A program made the translations under genes and the position numbers. A DNA stretch of 64,000 nt from Agrostemma githago (Eukaryota > Streptophyta > Magnoliopsida > Caryophyllales > Caryophyllaceae): assembly GCA_958450325.1 (NCBI GenBank), contig OY288256.1:48874953-48938952 (forward strand). The letters run 5' to 3'. Under the pieces are notes generated by a model. The model had not been told where the DNA came from, did no database searches, and was given only the letters and a program-made list of their open reading frames with translations. Below are positions 1-9,940 of the stretch, in pieces. Every line of letters begins with the position of its first letter. Within the stretch, counting starts at the first letter, position 1.

Positions 1-251
1 CGTCCGCTGTCGGACGCCACATGCGGACGCCATATGCTGCTAAATGGCGAGCGACAACGGACGCCATTTGGGGTAAATGGCGTCCGCCTGTGGACGCCAG
101 TTGTCCTTCATTTTGTCCTCCCAAACTTCAGTCGGACGCCAAGTTTGGCGTCCGACTGTGGACGCCCGTTTGACTTTTCGGACGCCATGTAGGCGTCCGT
201 ATGCCCAGGACGCCAAAAAGGTGGACGCCCGGGACAGTTTTTATTGTAGTG
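1..251. mobile_element. CACTA (En/Spm-type) transposon, right terminal segment
   Basis: The segment ends at 251 in TTTTTATTGTAGTG. Its reverse complement, CACTACAATAAAAACTGTCC, reads as a CACTA terminal inverted repeat. The preceding 240 bases are packed with GGACGCC and its complement GGCGTCC, about a dozen copies in both orientations. This is the layout of CACTA subterminal repeats, which in characterised elements bind an element-encoded protein. No transposase is in view; the rest lies to the left of the window. From 252 onward the sequence matches the conserved flanks near 18,560 and 36,450, so the element interrupted that flank. The 3-bp target duplication cannot be checked because the left end is missing. 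Confidence 0.82.
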
Positions 252-818
252 GGATCCACCAGACTTAGACATTTTTTTTATTTTCTTTTTAGGGGGATAT
301 GCTACCCCACCTAGGCGCGTGCTGTAGCCTTTAATGGCACCGTCAATTCGCGGCTGTAGCCTAATACGACATTATCACGAGCATACAAAAGTGGTCTAAC
401 TTTTTTTTTCAAACGGTAGCCTAACTTTTTAGTTTTTGCCTTATTTTAAACATGAATGTCGAGGCAACTACACTTGTCTCTCAACGCACTCAGTCAAAGA
501 CATGTTAGTTTCTTACATTTCGCACATCTCGAGTCAAACATTTTCATCGACGTACTACTTGGTCCAACTCTCGGCTCAAATAAACGCATTTCAAAAACAT
601 TTCAAAAATCATTTTCGTACTGTCATGCATTCCTAACGCATTTTAAACGTCCTAAACTACGACGAAATCACAAACAAAACAAACTTGAAGTGATTACCAG
701 TCAATCTAAGGCAACATTTCAAAAGCAAAACGAAACGCAAGACTAGCCAATCAATCAAAATACTAGAAGTTTAAAATATACAAATTATACAAATCCAAAC
801 ACAAACTGAGTTCATAAA
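252..818. other. Conserved non-coding flank downstream of antisense gene PMD2 (copy A)
   Basis: No coding potential is seen. The stretch aligns with 18,560-19,066 and 36,450-36,932. All three share a T-rich run followed by GGGG, a CTACC(C/T)CACCTAGGCG block, a run like AAAAGTGGTC, and the approach to the PMD2 stop codon. It is the 3' flank of the minus-strand PMD2 gene and, in copies B and C, lies between PMD2 and PMD1. Confidence 0.6.
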
Positions 819-3482
819 CTAGGGAGGACCCCTAGAGGCTGCGCCTATAGCTATCACGAGCTCACCGATATTGTCATCCAAACCTAGATCCTCCAGATCC
901 AGGAGAGGACACTCACTACCATCCATCCCCGACAGCATATCTTGAGTAACTGTCTCGAGAATCCATCCAACATCCTCGGTGGTGCCCGTGGCATGACTTT
1001 CAGCCTCTCTCTCAGCCTCAACCCCCCTCTCCACCTCAGCTTCTAGCCTAGCCTCACCCTACGCTGAGGTCTCGCTCTGAGTCCGAGCCAACCGCTCCTT
1101 GAGTCGTGCAATCTCATCATCCAGGGATTGCAGGAAGTGTCGCAACTTAGCCTCTTCTATCTCGAGCTCGGTCACCCGAGTCGCCAGCTGCGTCACCATA
1201 TCCGGAGTTTCCTGCAAATACACCCGCACTTTAGGAAAAGATACAAACAACCTAGAAAGCCAATCCTAGATACACATACTCACCGATCGAGGCCCCGAAG
1301 TATCATGGGAGACCCTCGATGCATATGCCCGGAAGCAGTTGGCGGCCTGCCACAATCGCTAATGGGATATTGACGAAACTGGAAAGACGAAACAAAACGG
1401 ATTAGCCAAACTAAACTTAACCCTTAAAAACCCAATTCAAGGCGAAAACCGAAGGTTACCCGGTATACCTGGTCACGCCACTCCATCCCGGCATCCATCT
1501 CCTCAGCAGAACACGAAGGGAGAGGCTCCGTGAAGACCACCCCAACCCCGTCGACCCTGAGCACCGTCAAGGGGAAGTCTGGGGGCTAAATGGCATAAAC
1601 CGGATTGGTCAGCTAAAGGAAAAGCGAGCTGATCAATATACAAGCAAACACTAAACTGTAGAACAAAACAAGCCATAAAACAGAAACCAGGTACTCACCA
1701 CGAGGCTGTGGCAAGCTAGCCGCTGATTGACGTAAGACAGATAGGAGGCACCACGCACCAGTAGTGCATCGCGACCTTCTCCATCCCTACCTTCGAGGAC
1801 CTCTGCGGCGGTCAGTGGTCTAAACATGGTCCGGGAAGGATCAACCGACACCCTGAAATCGTCATACAAGCAATGATGCACAACCCGTTCGCCCAGATAC
1901 CACACCGGGCGAAACAATGCAGGAAGGTGCATCCTTCTGTAGCTCCTAGGACTCAACTCCGCTCCTACATACTCGGGCAGACCCTCACAATCGGCCCAAG
2001 GACGGGCCACAAACTACAAAGACAAAATCGATACTTCAATAATCCTAAACCTTGGGAGCTACTAAGTAAAACAAACCGTAAGAAGGAAACTTACGTCTTC
2101 GAGGCAGAGCTGGTTCACCAGCACATTCTTCGACGGGTAGTGACTCGTCGTGCTCTTGGTCTGAGCCAGACTCCACTCATCCTCGCCGGAAACCTAACCG
2201 GACGAGCGCGCACCATCTTGGGTGCCAATCGAGGGAAGTTGGAATAAATCCAAGCCTGGAAAACCCCAAAACATCATTATCAAAACAACACCGGACTAAG
2301 AAATACCCTAGAAACAAATACAGAGACAATAACTAACCTCCAGCACGAGACCTGGGCCCACAATAGGCAAAGCTGAGTCCGATTCCACCTTCAGTGGCCT
2401 CACCATGACTTAAAAGCAACAGGTCATCTCCGTGAAGGCCGCGGTCACCCAATCAAAACGCCCCAGCTGACCTAAGTCAGCTAGGAAAGGCAAAATCCTA
2501 GTACTAAACCTCTCGCCCTTATCCAAGAAGTTGGTCGATCCTAGGAAGTATCCCAACCACAGACGGGAATCCTGCACCGGTGTGTTGGGTACTCGACCCT
2601 CTAGTACTGCCACCCTCTAGTACTGCCACCCTCTCGAAGTGGTCGGTAATGTGCGAACTCACCAGAGCATGAGACGTACTATAAGCCTCATGCTCCAAAC
2701 AATCCCCGATCCATCCACGGACCTCATCACTATCTAACTTAGGGCCCTCAGCAGCCCACGTAATCACCTCCAGACCCTAGGGTAAACCCGTAATAACCCC
2801 GAAGTCCTCCAAAGTCATCCCGACCTCCCCAAAAGACATATGGAAGGTCGAGGTAGTATCGAAAGCGATCTATCATCGATCTAATCACCATAAGGTTGCA
2901 CTTGGTCTTGCAACCAACCGGGCCCAGTGCCCGACCACGGGACCCAAAGCCGTTCTCGCGATAATCCCCTTTGCCACGGGGCTAAGCTTCTGTGAGTAGA
3001 TCTCTAAGCATGTCGTAAAACCTAAGAAGGTCCTCATCGGACCTGGGGGCGCTGTAAAACGAGATAATACATGCATAAACAAACCAAACCAACCTAAACC
3101 GAAATTTAAAGCCTAAATTAATAAGCACGAGTCAAGATACTTACCATGTCGTTCACAATACGGCTAGAGATGTGCAAATCGGGACGAAACAACAGCTGAT
3201 GACCGTTCCAATTCCGAGCCCAAAGGGGGTCCTCATAATCAACCTCCTCGTCCTCGTGTGCAGGATCCGGGATGTGAGCCCTCCTAGCAATCGTCTCGAG
3301 CAGCCTACGCCTAGTAACTCTATCAAAGCCGGCCTCATTTATGGTCCCTGGTCCACGACGCTGCGTAGGAACACTTCACCGCCTCTTACGAATCCCACGG
3401 GGAGTCAGCAAGCTCGTCCTGGCGGCCTCACCGCTAGTACTAGTCAAAGGAGCTCCCTCGGGATGCTCAGTATCATCTCTAG
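819..3482 (-). pseudogene. Antisense plant-mobile-domain gene of a Tat element, PMD2 copy A (degenerate)
   Basis: This is a multi-exon gene on the minus strand. Exons inferred from GT/AG borders and alignment to copies B and C are roughly 3,482-3,145, 3,051-2,341, 2,256-2,096, 2,014-1,700, 1,609-1,468, 1,374-1,285 and 1,225-819. The second exon encodes TSTFHMSFGEVGMTLEDF and VITGLP (about 2,785-2,865), the core signature of the plant mobile domain (PMD). The fourth begins FVARPWADCEGLPEYVG. The last encodes a heptad-like coiled coil (MVTQLATRVTELEIEEAKL) and an acidic tail ending LDLEDLGLDDNIGELV. In-frame stops lie in the first exon (TGA after RGIRKRR), in the fifth, and between coiled coil and tail (TAG), and frame shifts are present, so this copy is dead. 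PMD proteins occur both as plant nuclear proteins and inside transposons; the role of the transposon versions is unknown. It is antisense to its host element, whose 3' LTR is at 7,810. Confidence 0.72.
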
Positions 3483-4604
3483 CTACAAAACCAAGCAAAA
3501 ACGCAAAAACACCCGCCTCAGGTCAGGCAAAAGTGGCACAAACAGGTCAAAATAAGGTCAAAATTTCGGATAGAGATATCAAAAATCCGAAAAGTCCGCT
3601 AGGACCCATTTTTTGACCCCGGTCATAATAAAAGTAATTTCGGGAAAATCCGACATCGTTACGGTACTATTTGGTCCGTCGTAAGTCACACAAAACCTCA
3701 TGGAATGCCCTAGAGGTCATTCTATCTCACAAAGGTCGACATGGAAGTCACCCATAACGTCACAAACACTAGTCGAGCAAAATTACGAGGGTCAAGTACG
3801 GGAATAACCGAGGAAACCGTCCCTAAGCCCTTACATTTCGAATTTACCCCATAGGAAGCCATTAATGCACCTCAAAACCTCCTATCAAGCTTATAACTAC
3901 CCTAACAAGCTCTATTCAACCCTAATTTAACAATGGAACCAAGAATAAACATCGAAACCAAGAAAATTCAAATTACCCAAATCGATTTTTAGGGTTTGAG
4001 CAAAATCAACCCATAATCAACCCAATTAAGCACAAATCGACAATAGGCGAGTAAGGAAGACCTACCCGAGGTCAACATAATCGTGTATGACGAAAATTGA
4101 GACGGAAATCGGTTGGAAAAATCGAAGAAGCGAATTCAAGTCGAGAAGGGTCGCGCGTTTCGAATTCAAGACGAATGACCCACGCCTTTTTCCTTCGTTG
4201 ACTTTAAACAGGTCCGACCCACAAAATCCCGGGCGCCTCACATCAAGCGGCCTTATTTTGGACCGCTTGGGGCTAGGCGTCCGAAGATTAAGGCGCACAA
4301 GGACCCGCGTCAAATTACTCAGCTCAAAGCGAAAACAAGAACAAACAAGACGCGGCATCCAATATCCGTAAAACATGCACTTATATGTGAAGCAAAATAC
4401 ACAACGACAAGACAACTTACTAACCGTAGCCAGTAAAACAAGCCTACAAACCTCTAAATCGAAATCTGCCCAACAAAAGACAACAACAAGCATAAAAACA
4501 CGTGACTAACAAGACAACTCATACTCGAGGAAAACAAATCCGGGTAAAGCAAAACAAATCCGCGAAGCTAAACTAATCTAACCGAGACAAATGAACATCT
4601 ACGA
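3483..4604. other. Upstream region of PMD2 copy A
   Basis: No convincing gene is seen. Parts align with 22,131-23,100, upstream of PMD2 copy B, including a block reading CGACAT(A/C)(A/T)T followed by GAAAATTGAG. Around 4,225-4,290 there are GGCGCC/AGGCGTCC-type words resembling those in the LTR at 7,810-9,940. This is probably promoter and 5' exon territory of the minus-strand gene, but I cannot define a TATA box or first exon. Confidence 0.4.
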
Positions 4605-5622
4605 ACATGTTTTAAGCCTAACGAGTCACTAAGCATTCTGAAGGCAACGGATTCTTATACATCCAAACATTTTTAAGCCTAACGAGTCACTAAGCATTCT
4701 GAAGGCAAGGGATTCTTATACATCCAAATTTTTTTTAAGCCTAACGAGTCACTAAGCATTCTGAAGGCAACGGATTATTATACATCCGAACATTTTTTAA
4801 GCCTAACGAGTCACTAAGCATTCTGAAGGCAAGGGATTCTTATACATCCAAAATTTTTTTAAGCCTAACGAGTCACTAAGCATTCTGAAGGCAACGGATT
4901 ATTATACATCCGAACATTTTTTAAGCCTAACGAGTCACTAAGCATTCTGAAGGCAACATATTCTTATACATCCGAACATTTTTAAGCCTAACGAGTCACT
5001 AAGCATTCTGAAGGCAAGGGATTCTTATACATCTGAACATCTTTTAAGCCTAATGAGTCACTAAGCATTCTGAAGGCAACATATTCTTATACATCCGAAC
5101 ATTTTTAAGCCTAACGAGTCACTAAGCATTCTGAAGGTAACAAATTCTTCTACATCCGAACATTTTTAAGTCTAACGAGTTCCTAAGCATTCTGAAGGCA
5201 ATTCAAGTTCGAATGGGTTTTTACACATTCGAACATTTTTAATCCAAGCCTCACGAGTCATAAGCATTCTGAAGGCAAACCAAATAAACATTCCAGCCTA
5301 ACGGGTCATAAGCATTCTGAAGGCAAAACAAATAAACATTCGAGGCTAACGAGTCATAAGCATTCTGAAGGCAAAACAAATATCAAGCCTAATGGGTCAT
5401 AATCATTCTGAAGGCAAACCAAATAAACATTCGAGCCTGACGAGTCATAAGCATTCTGAAGGCAAAAGAAGTGAACATTCGAGCCTAACGAGTCAAAAGC
5501 ATTCTGGAGGCAATACAAATAAATATTCGAGCCTAACGAGTCATAAGCATTCAGAAGGCAATTCAAGTTCGAAGGGATACTTACACATTCAAACATTTTT
5601 TTTAATCCTTGAGCCTAACGCG
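4605..5622. repeat. Tandem array, ~60-bp then ~50-bp units, in a Tat 3' untranslated region
   Basis: About ten units of ~60 bp contain the core AGCATTCTGAAGGCAA, an AACGAGTCACTAAG segment and ATACATCCRAACATTTTT. From about 5,270 they give way to shorter ~50-bp units with the same core. Neighbouring units differ at few sites. The array continues at 7,060 after a 1,437-bp insertion. It lies between PMD2 and the polypurine tract at about 7,797. Tandem arrays in the hypervariable 3' UTR of Tat elements are an established source of plant satellites, and Retand was described as carrying one. Confidence 0.9.
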
Positions 5623-7059
5623 TGATGCGCGTATTTTATATACACTTTTTATGCCTTTTATACGTGCATTCCCGTGCTTATCGAGTAGTGAAAGCTACTA
5701 ATTTCCCCCGAATTTGATACTTTGTGGTCATGTTGCATTTTATCCAGGTTTGAACCCGTGGACGCATAAACAAGGCAAAAATCGTGCTTAAAGATGAAAT
5801 CTTATGCGAAATAAGAAAAGAGAATGATCGTTTTCAAACAGGTCATATTAAAACGTGAATATATTGGGTTCTACAACTCCAATTGAGCTTATTCCAGTTG
5901 CGTTGGAAGGCTCTTTCTTTTAGCTTTCCAACGGTATATTACACGTCTGATTTGAAGAAGTAACGAAGAAATGGCAAGCATTTGAAGTTGAGCGCGCAGT
6001 GCTGAAAACGGAAACAGGTCGATAATAGTCGAACGACTATCCACTATAGTCGACCGACTATTCTCGAGACTGGATGAAGCCCGAGACTTTCCTAATTTGA
6101 TGTTTAGGGTTAATAAGACTTTTGGGCTTTTGTTTTAACTTAGTATTTAAGAAACTATTAGACTAGAATTTAGGGAGAACCTCTTCTACTCTCCCTTATC
6201 CTTTTACTTCTCTTTAGATTTCTCTTTACCTCAACTTTTAGATCTATATTTCTGAATTATTTTCTTCTCTTCCTTTAAACTCGGTAATCTAATTATCTCT
6301 TTGTTCTTCCTTTATTCCTTTATCCTTAATTCTTTCTTTCTTAATCGTATTAATTTGTTTATGTTTATTTCTCTTTAGATCTATTACTATGCTTAATTTA
6401 TTATCATCTTTATTATTATTGTCGTAAATTTCTCTATGAGTAGCTAATTTTCCTTGCTAGGATTTAGGGGATCCATGAATTGAATATGATTACTAATTAG
6501 TTTATAGATATGTCAATGATATTGCGTCTGAGTTGTTAATTGTAGCATTTAATTGAGATTAATTGATTAAGTCGACGTAATTGATTAATTAAATTGGTGA
6601 ACTCGAACCTAAGATCGGAAGCCTGGTAAGAGTCAGACCTGCTACAACACATTAGTTTGCCCTAATAAGATCGGAAGCCGTTAGAAGCATTCTAGGGTGA
6701 ATAGCGGACCGGAAGGACCTTTTCACTACCCCTTAGACCATTATCCATGATAGACCTGTGACCTAGACTGTGACCGTAAGAAATTCATGGTGAACCGACA
6801 ATCCTAGTTTTCTCTCTATATTTATTCATCTTTATTCTTCTTATTTATTTTAGTTTTTTCTTCTCTTTTTCTTCTCTTTCTTTCACTACTTTTAGATTAG
6901 TTAACCATAATCAAAAACCTCCGATTTAGTTACTTAGATAAACTTTAATTACGAGTAGAATTTATTTGTCTCCTTGTGGATACGATCCTGACTTCCCTAG
7001 CTATATTTTTAGTTAGACCTAAGTTGGTTATCTTTGATAGGTATACGACTAGCTTATCA
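5623..7059 (+). mobile_element. Solo LTR, probably Athila-like, inserted in the tandem array
   Basis: It starts TGATGCGCG and ends GCTTATCA, flanked by a perfect 5-bp duplication ACGCG (5,618-5,622 and 7,060-7,064). No primer site follows and there is no second copy, so it is a solo LTR of 1,437 bp. The end segment (GACTTCCCTAGCTA) matches the corresponding part of the Athila-like LTR at 43,600-45,238. Near-palindromic words ATAGTCGAACGACTAT and ATAGTCGACCGACTAT lie at about 6,025-6,070, upstream of a possible TATA-like TATTTAAG near 6,145. The family call rests on the shared 3' part and is moderate. Confidence 0.85.
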
Positions 7060-7480
7060 ACGCGTCATAAGAATTTTGAAGGCAATTCAAGTTCGAATGG
7101 ATACTTACATATTCGAACATTTTTTTAATCCTTGAGCCTGATGGGTCTTAAGCATTCTGAAAGGAATTCAAGTTCAAATAGATACTTACACATTCGAACA
7201 TTTTTTTAAATCCTTGAGCCTAACGAGTCATAAGCATTCTGAAGGCAATTCAAGTTCGAACGGATACTCACATATTCGAACATTTTTTAATCCTCGAGCC
7301 TAACGAGTTATAAGCATTCCGAAGGCAATTCAAGTTCAAATGGATTCTTACACATTCGAACACTTTTTTATCAGTGAGCCTAACGAGTCAGAAGCATTTT
7401 GAAGGCAATTCAAATTAATTCGAGTGGGTTCTTACACATTCGAAAATTGTAACCCGTGAATCTAACGAATCCTTAAGCAT
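7060..7480. repeat. Continuation of the tandem array after the solo LTR
   Basis: About five to six further units with the AGCATTCTGAAGGCAATTCAA core, the longer class of ~75 bp including ATTCGAACATTTTTTTAATCC. The units become more diverged towards 7,480, as is usual for an array edge. Confidence 0.85.
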
Positions 7481-7809
7481 TCAATTCACGTACCCGAAGC
7501 AAAAGGCAAAGCATAATCAACATAACCGTCCGCCAAGGGTATTAAAGCCACGACTAAGACACTTATGCAAAAGGTCTACGTCAAAGGCCAAAACTACTAA
7601 AACAACACACCCAAGACGAGATAGTAATCATGGACCCGAGCTTCGATAAGCAACCGCAAGCAAGGATGTCAGGTATGATTTCTAAACCTTGGTTGACGAG
7701 CCTCAACTACGTAGTCCAACGGACATAAAATTACCCGACCGGACAACCACCAGGCCGTAATCCTCGATTGACCTGGACGACTATACTCCTCAGTTAAAGT
7801 GAGGGCTTC
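7481..7809 (+). other. 3' untranslated tail and polypurine tract of the left Tat element
   Basis: Unique sequence leads into CTCAGTTAAAGTGAGGGCTT (about 7,788-7,808). This aligns base for base with the polypurine tract of element H (minus-strand CTCAGTCAGAGTGGGGGCTC). It marks the point just before the 3' LTR and fixes the element's orientation as plus. Confidence 0.7.
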
Positions 7810-9940
7810 TTTAGACACTCAAATTTGGACATAGTGGCTGTAGGGGTGCCCGACATACACCCGATGACGATCAGACTGCAACACGATGCAAAATTACGAT
7901 GTTTTAGATAGTTTTTCTATAGAACGGATCAAATAATTAATTGGAAAAATTAATTTAACATCAAGACAGCCTTAGTCGTGTCATTACCGTCACGTCGACA
8001 CGAATTAGAGTCAATTCCGACACCGGGACCCCGAATCGGCCCCGAAATATGAAAAGTCAAACCCGAGTCAACGCGTCGAGCCGAGCAAGTCTCGGGACGC
8101 GCACCCGAAGCCCACCCGGCGCTTGACACGCTAGGGTTACCGGGAAAGCATAATCCCCAAGTCAACCCAAGATTACGTATCTTCTCCATTTTGGAAAGTT
8201 CCGAAATCGGATCTTCAAAATCCCAGGCGCCACACACCAGGCATCCTAGTTTCCATGCGCCTGACCCCAGGCGTCTGAGTTCTGCTGCGCCGGAACTCAG
8301 GCATCCTAAAGGGCGATTTGAACTACACGAGCAACTATAAATACCCCCCCCCATTTCATACATTCGACACACAATTCATTCTTTCTCTTCTCCCTCTTAC
8401 TCTTTACGAGTTTCCCTCTCTAACTTAGGTTTGCACTCCGACCCTAAGTAACAATCCACTTGATCGTTTAGAAAATCGATGCTGCTCCTCACCTTCGAGC
8501 ACTCCACTCGATCCCAAGGAGTCTGTAGTCGACTAGCCAATCCCGGGTCTAGCAGCGGAGCTCTGTCGGATTAACAGCAGGACTAGCCATAGTAACGAAA
8601 CTCTGCCGAAATCACTGCTAGATAAGCTAGGAGTATCCGCGTCGAAGTCGAACCATCATTAGGTTGTCGTCTAAACAAAACTTTACATTTATGTACTTTT
8701 TATGCACTTCGATAATGTCAAACGTGGACACTAGGTCCATGGCACGTTATAAACATACGTAACGTCCCCAACTCCAACCATAAACACTAAAACACCTTAA
8801 CTAAACCCGAGTAGTTCCGAGATCCATTCTCAACTTTCTCCACATCGTGTCTTGTTTAACATATTTCTGAGGGTGCAACTCCTCACTATGTGATTTACTT
8901 ACATTTCGCATTTGCTGCTTTCGTATGATTTACCGCTTTTATGACCTTATAATCGCATGCTAAATCACCTAACACGAAATTCAAAACGTAAACAAGCTAA
9001 AACTGAACAAGGCGATGGTCGGGTTTCGTATTAGTCCCGGTGCTCACCGTACACGGTTCGATGCATCCCTATTAATACCGAGCCGACGCATCTTAAGCAG
9101 AATACCAGGAAACGTATACCACGAGAATGACTAATATCCATATTATCGCGTTAAAATTGATTTGCTAACACGTATAAAACTTAGTACCCTTTACTCTCCT
9201 ACGCGCATCTTTTCATGGCCTGCTTGTCACGTGAAATCGCATGCAAAGAATGTAAACACAACTACTTCGACTACTAAGCTTACTTGTCTTTAAACAACCC
9301 ACATAGCAAAGACATAGGGTTAAAGCGAAGGATGTTACCATACTTCCGCCACAACAAAGGAACAAAGTTATCAGCCCACCGATTGATTAGTAGAGGCAGC
9401 TATGTGTGGACGGGATTGGGTGTCGACGTCTAGCGCACGGCTTCCCAATACTTACCCTCACCCCTTACTCAGAATTGACGGTTTCCGGATATCCGAAACC
9501 ATTGGCAATGAGAGTCATTCCAGGCATGGAGTGCTTAAGGGTACAAGTCTTTATCTTTAGGTCCCGTGCCACTCAGCTTTGAGTCCGCTAAGGATCAAAG
9601 TTGACTTGAACGGTTTCCGAGTCCCCATAATTTACTCGGTGGTGACTCCACAAATCGGCAACAAATTCGGTTCACTAAAAAGGTCGCCTTACCAAACATA
9701 TCGGCCTTTAAACATTTACAACCAAAACTCGATCTATTCCAATGGAAACACGGGTGCCTACACCTGTCTAGTACTATTCCGAATCGTCATCCAAATCAAG
9801 GTCTGACACATTCGCTTCGTACGCGAGATCGGACCGGCCTCTGACCGAGAGGGGGCCGCGTGGGTGGCCGCCGCGATGAAACTAGGCCGGTCCCGCGCGG
9901 GCACGCTCGGGGCACCGGGCGGTGCGGACGGACGTCCACA
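7810..9940 (+). mobile_element. 3' LTR of the left Tat-lineage element
   Basis: It begins TTTAGACACTC, a mutated form of the TGTAGACACCC start seen in other Tat LTRs here, and ends GGACGTCCACA. A TATA box (TATAAATA, 8,336-8,343) separates U3 from the transcribed part. A block of AGGCGCC/GCGCCTGA words lies just upstream at 8,226-8,310. About 1.4 kb is an inverted match to 12,455-13,860. The sequence after 9,940 is not a primer site but the internal region of another element, so this is a 3' LTR whose owner probably inserted there. Its 5-bp duplication would be GCTGT on the right; the left partner is outside the window. Confidence 0.8.
8336..8343 (+). promoter_or_regulatory. LTR TATA box
   Basis: TATAAATA followed by a C run and then a CATTC-rich leader. 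It lies about 25 bp after the array of GGCGCC-type words, which fits the LTR transcription start for the 7,810-9,940 LTR. Confidence 0.75.

Noticed and set aside
436..746. Two overlapping plus-strand frames of 66 and 96 residues
   Set aside because: The equivalent positions at 18,700-18,950 and 36,600-36,850 are not open in the same frame.
4062..4493. A 143-residue minus-strand frame upstream of PMD2 copy A
   Set aside because: No counterpart in copy B and no recognisable domain; overlapping frames on the other strand.
4605..5622. Possible CRISPR-like repeat-spacer array
   Set aside because: Units are contiguous tandem repeats without unique spacers, in a plant retroelement 3' UTR.
5354..5625. 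Repeating peptide frames on both strands (LQNAYDSLGSN-type and HKHSEGK-type)
   Set aside because: Direct by-products of the tandem repeat units.
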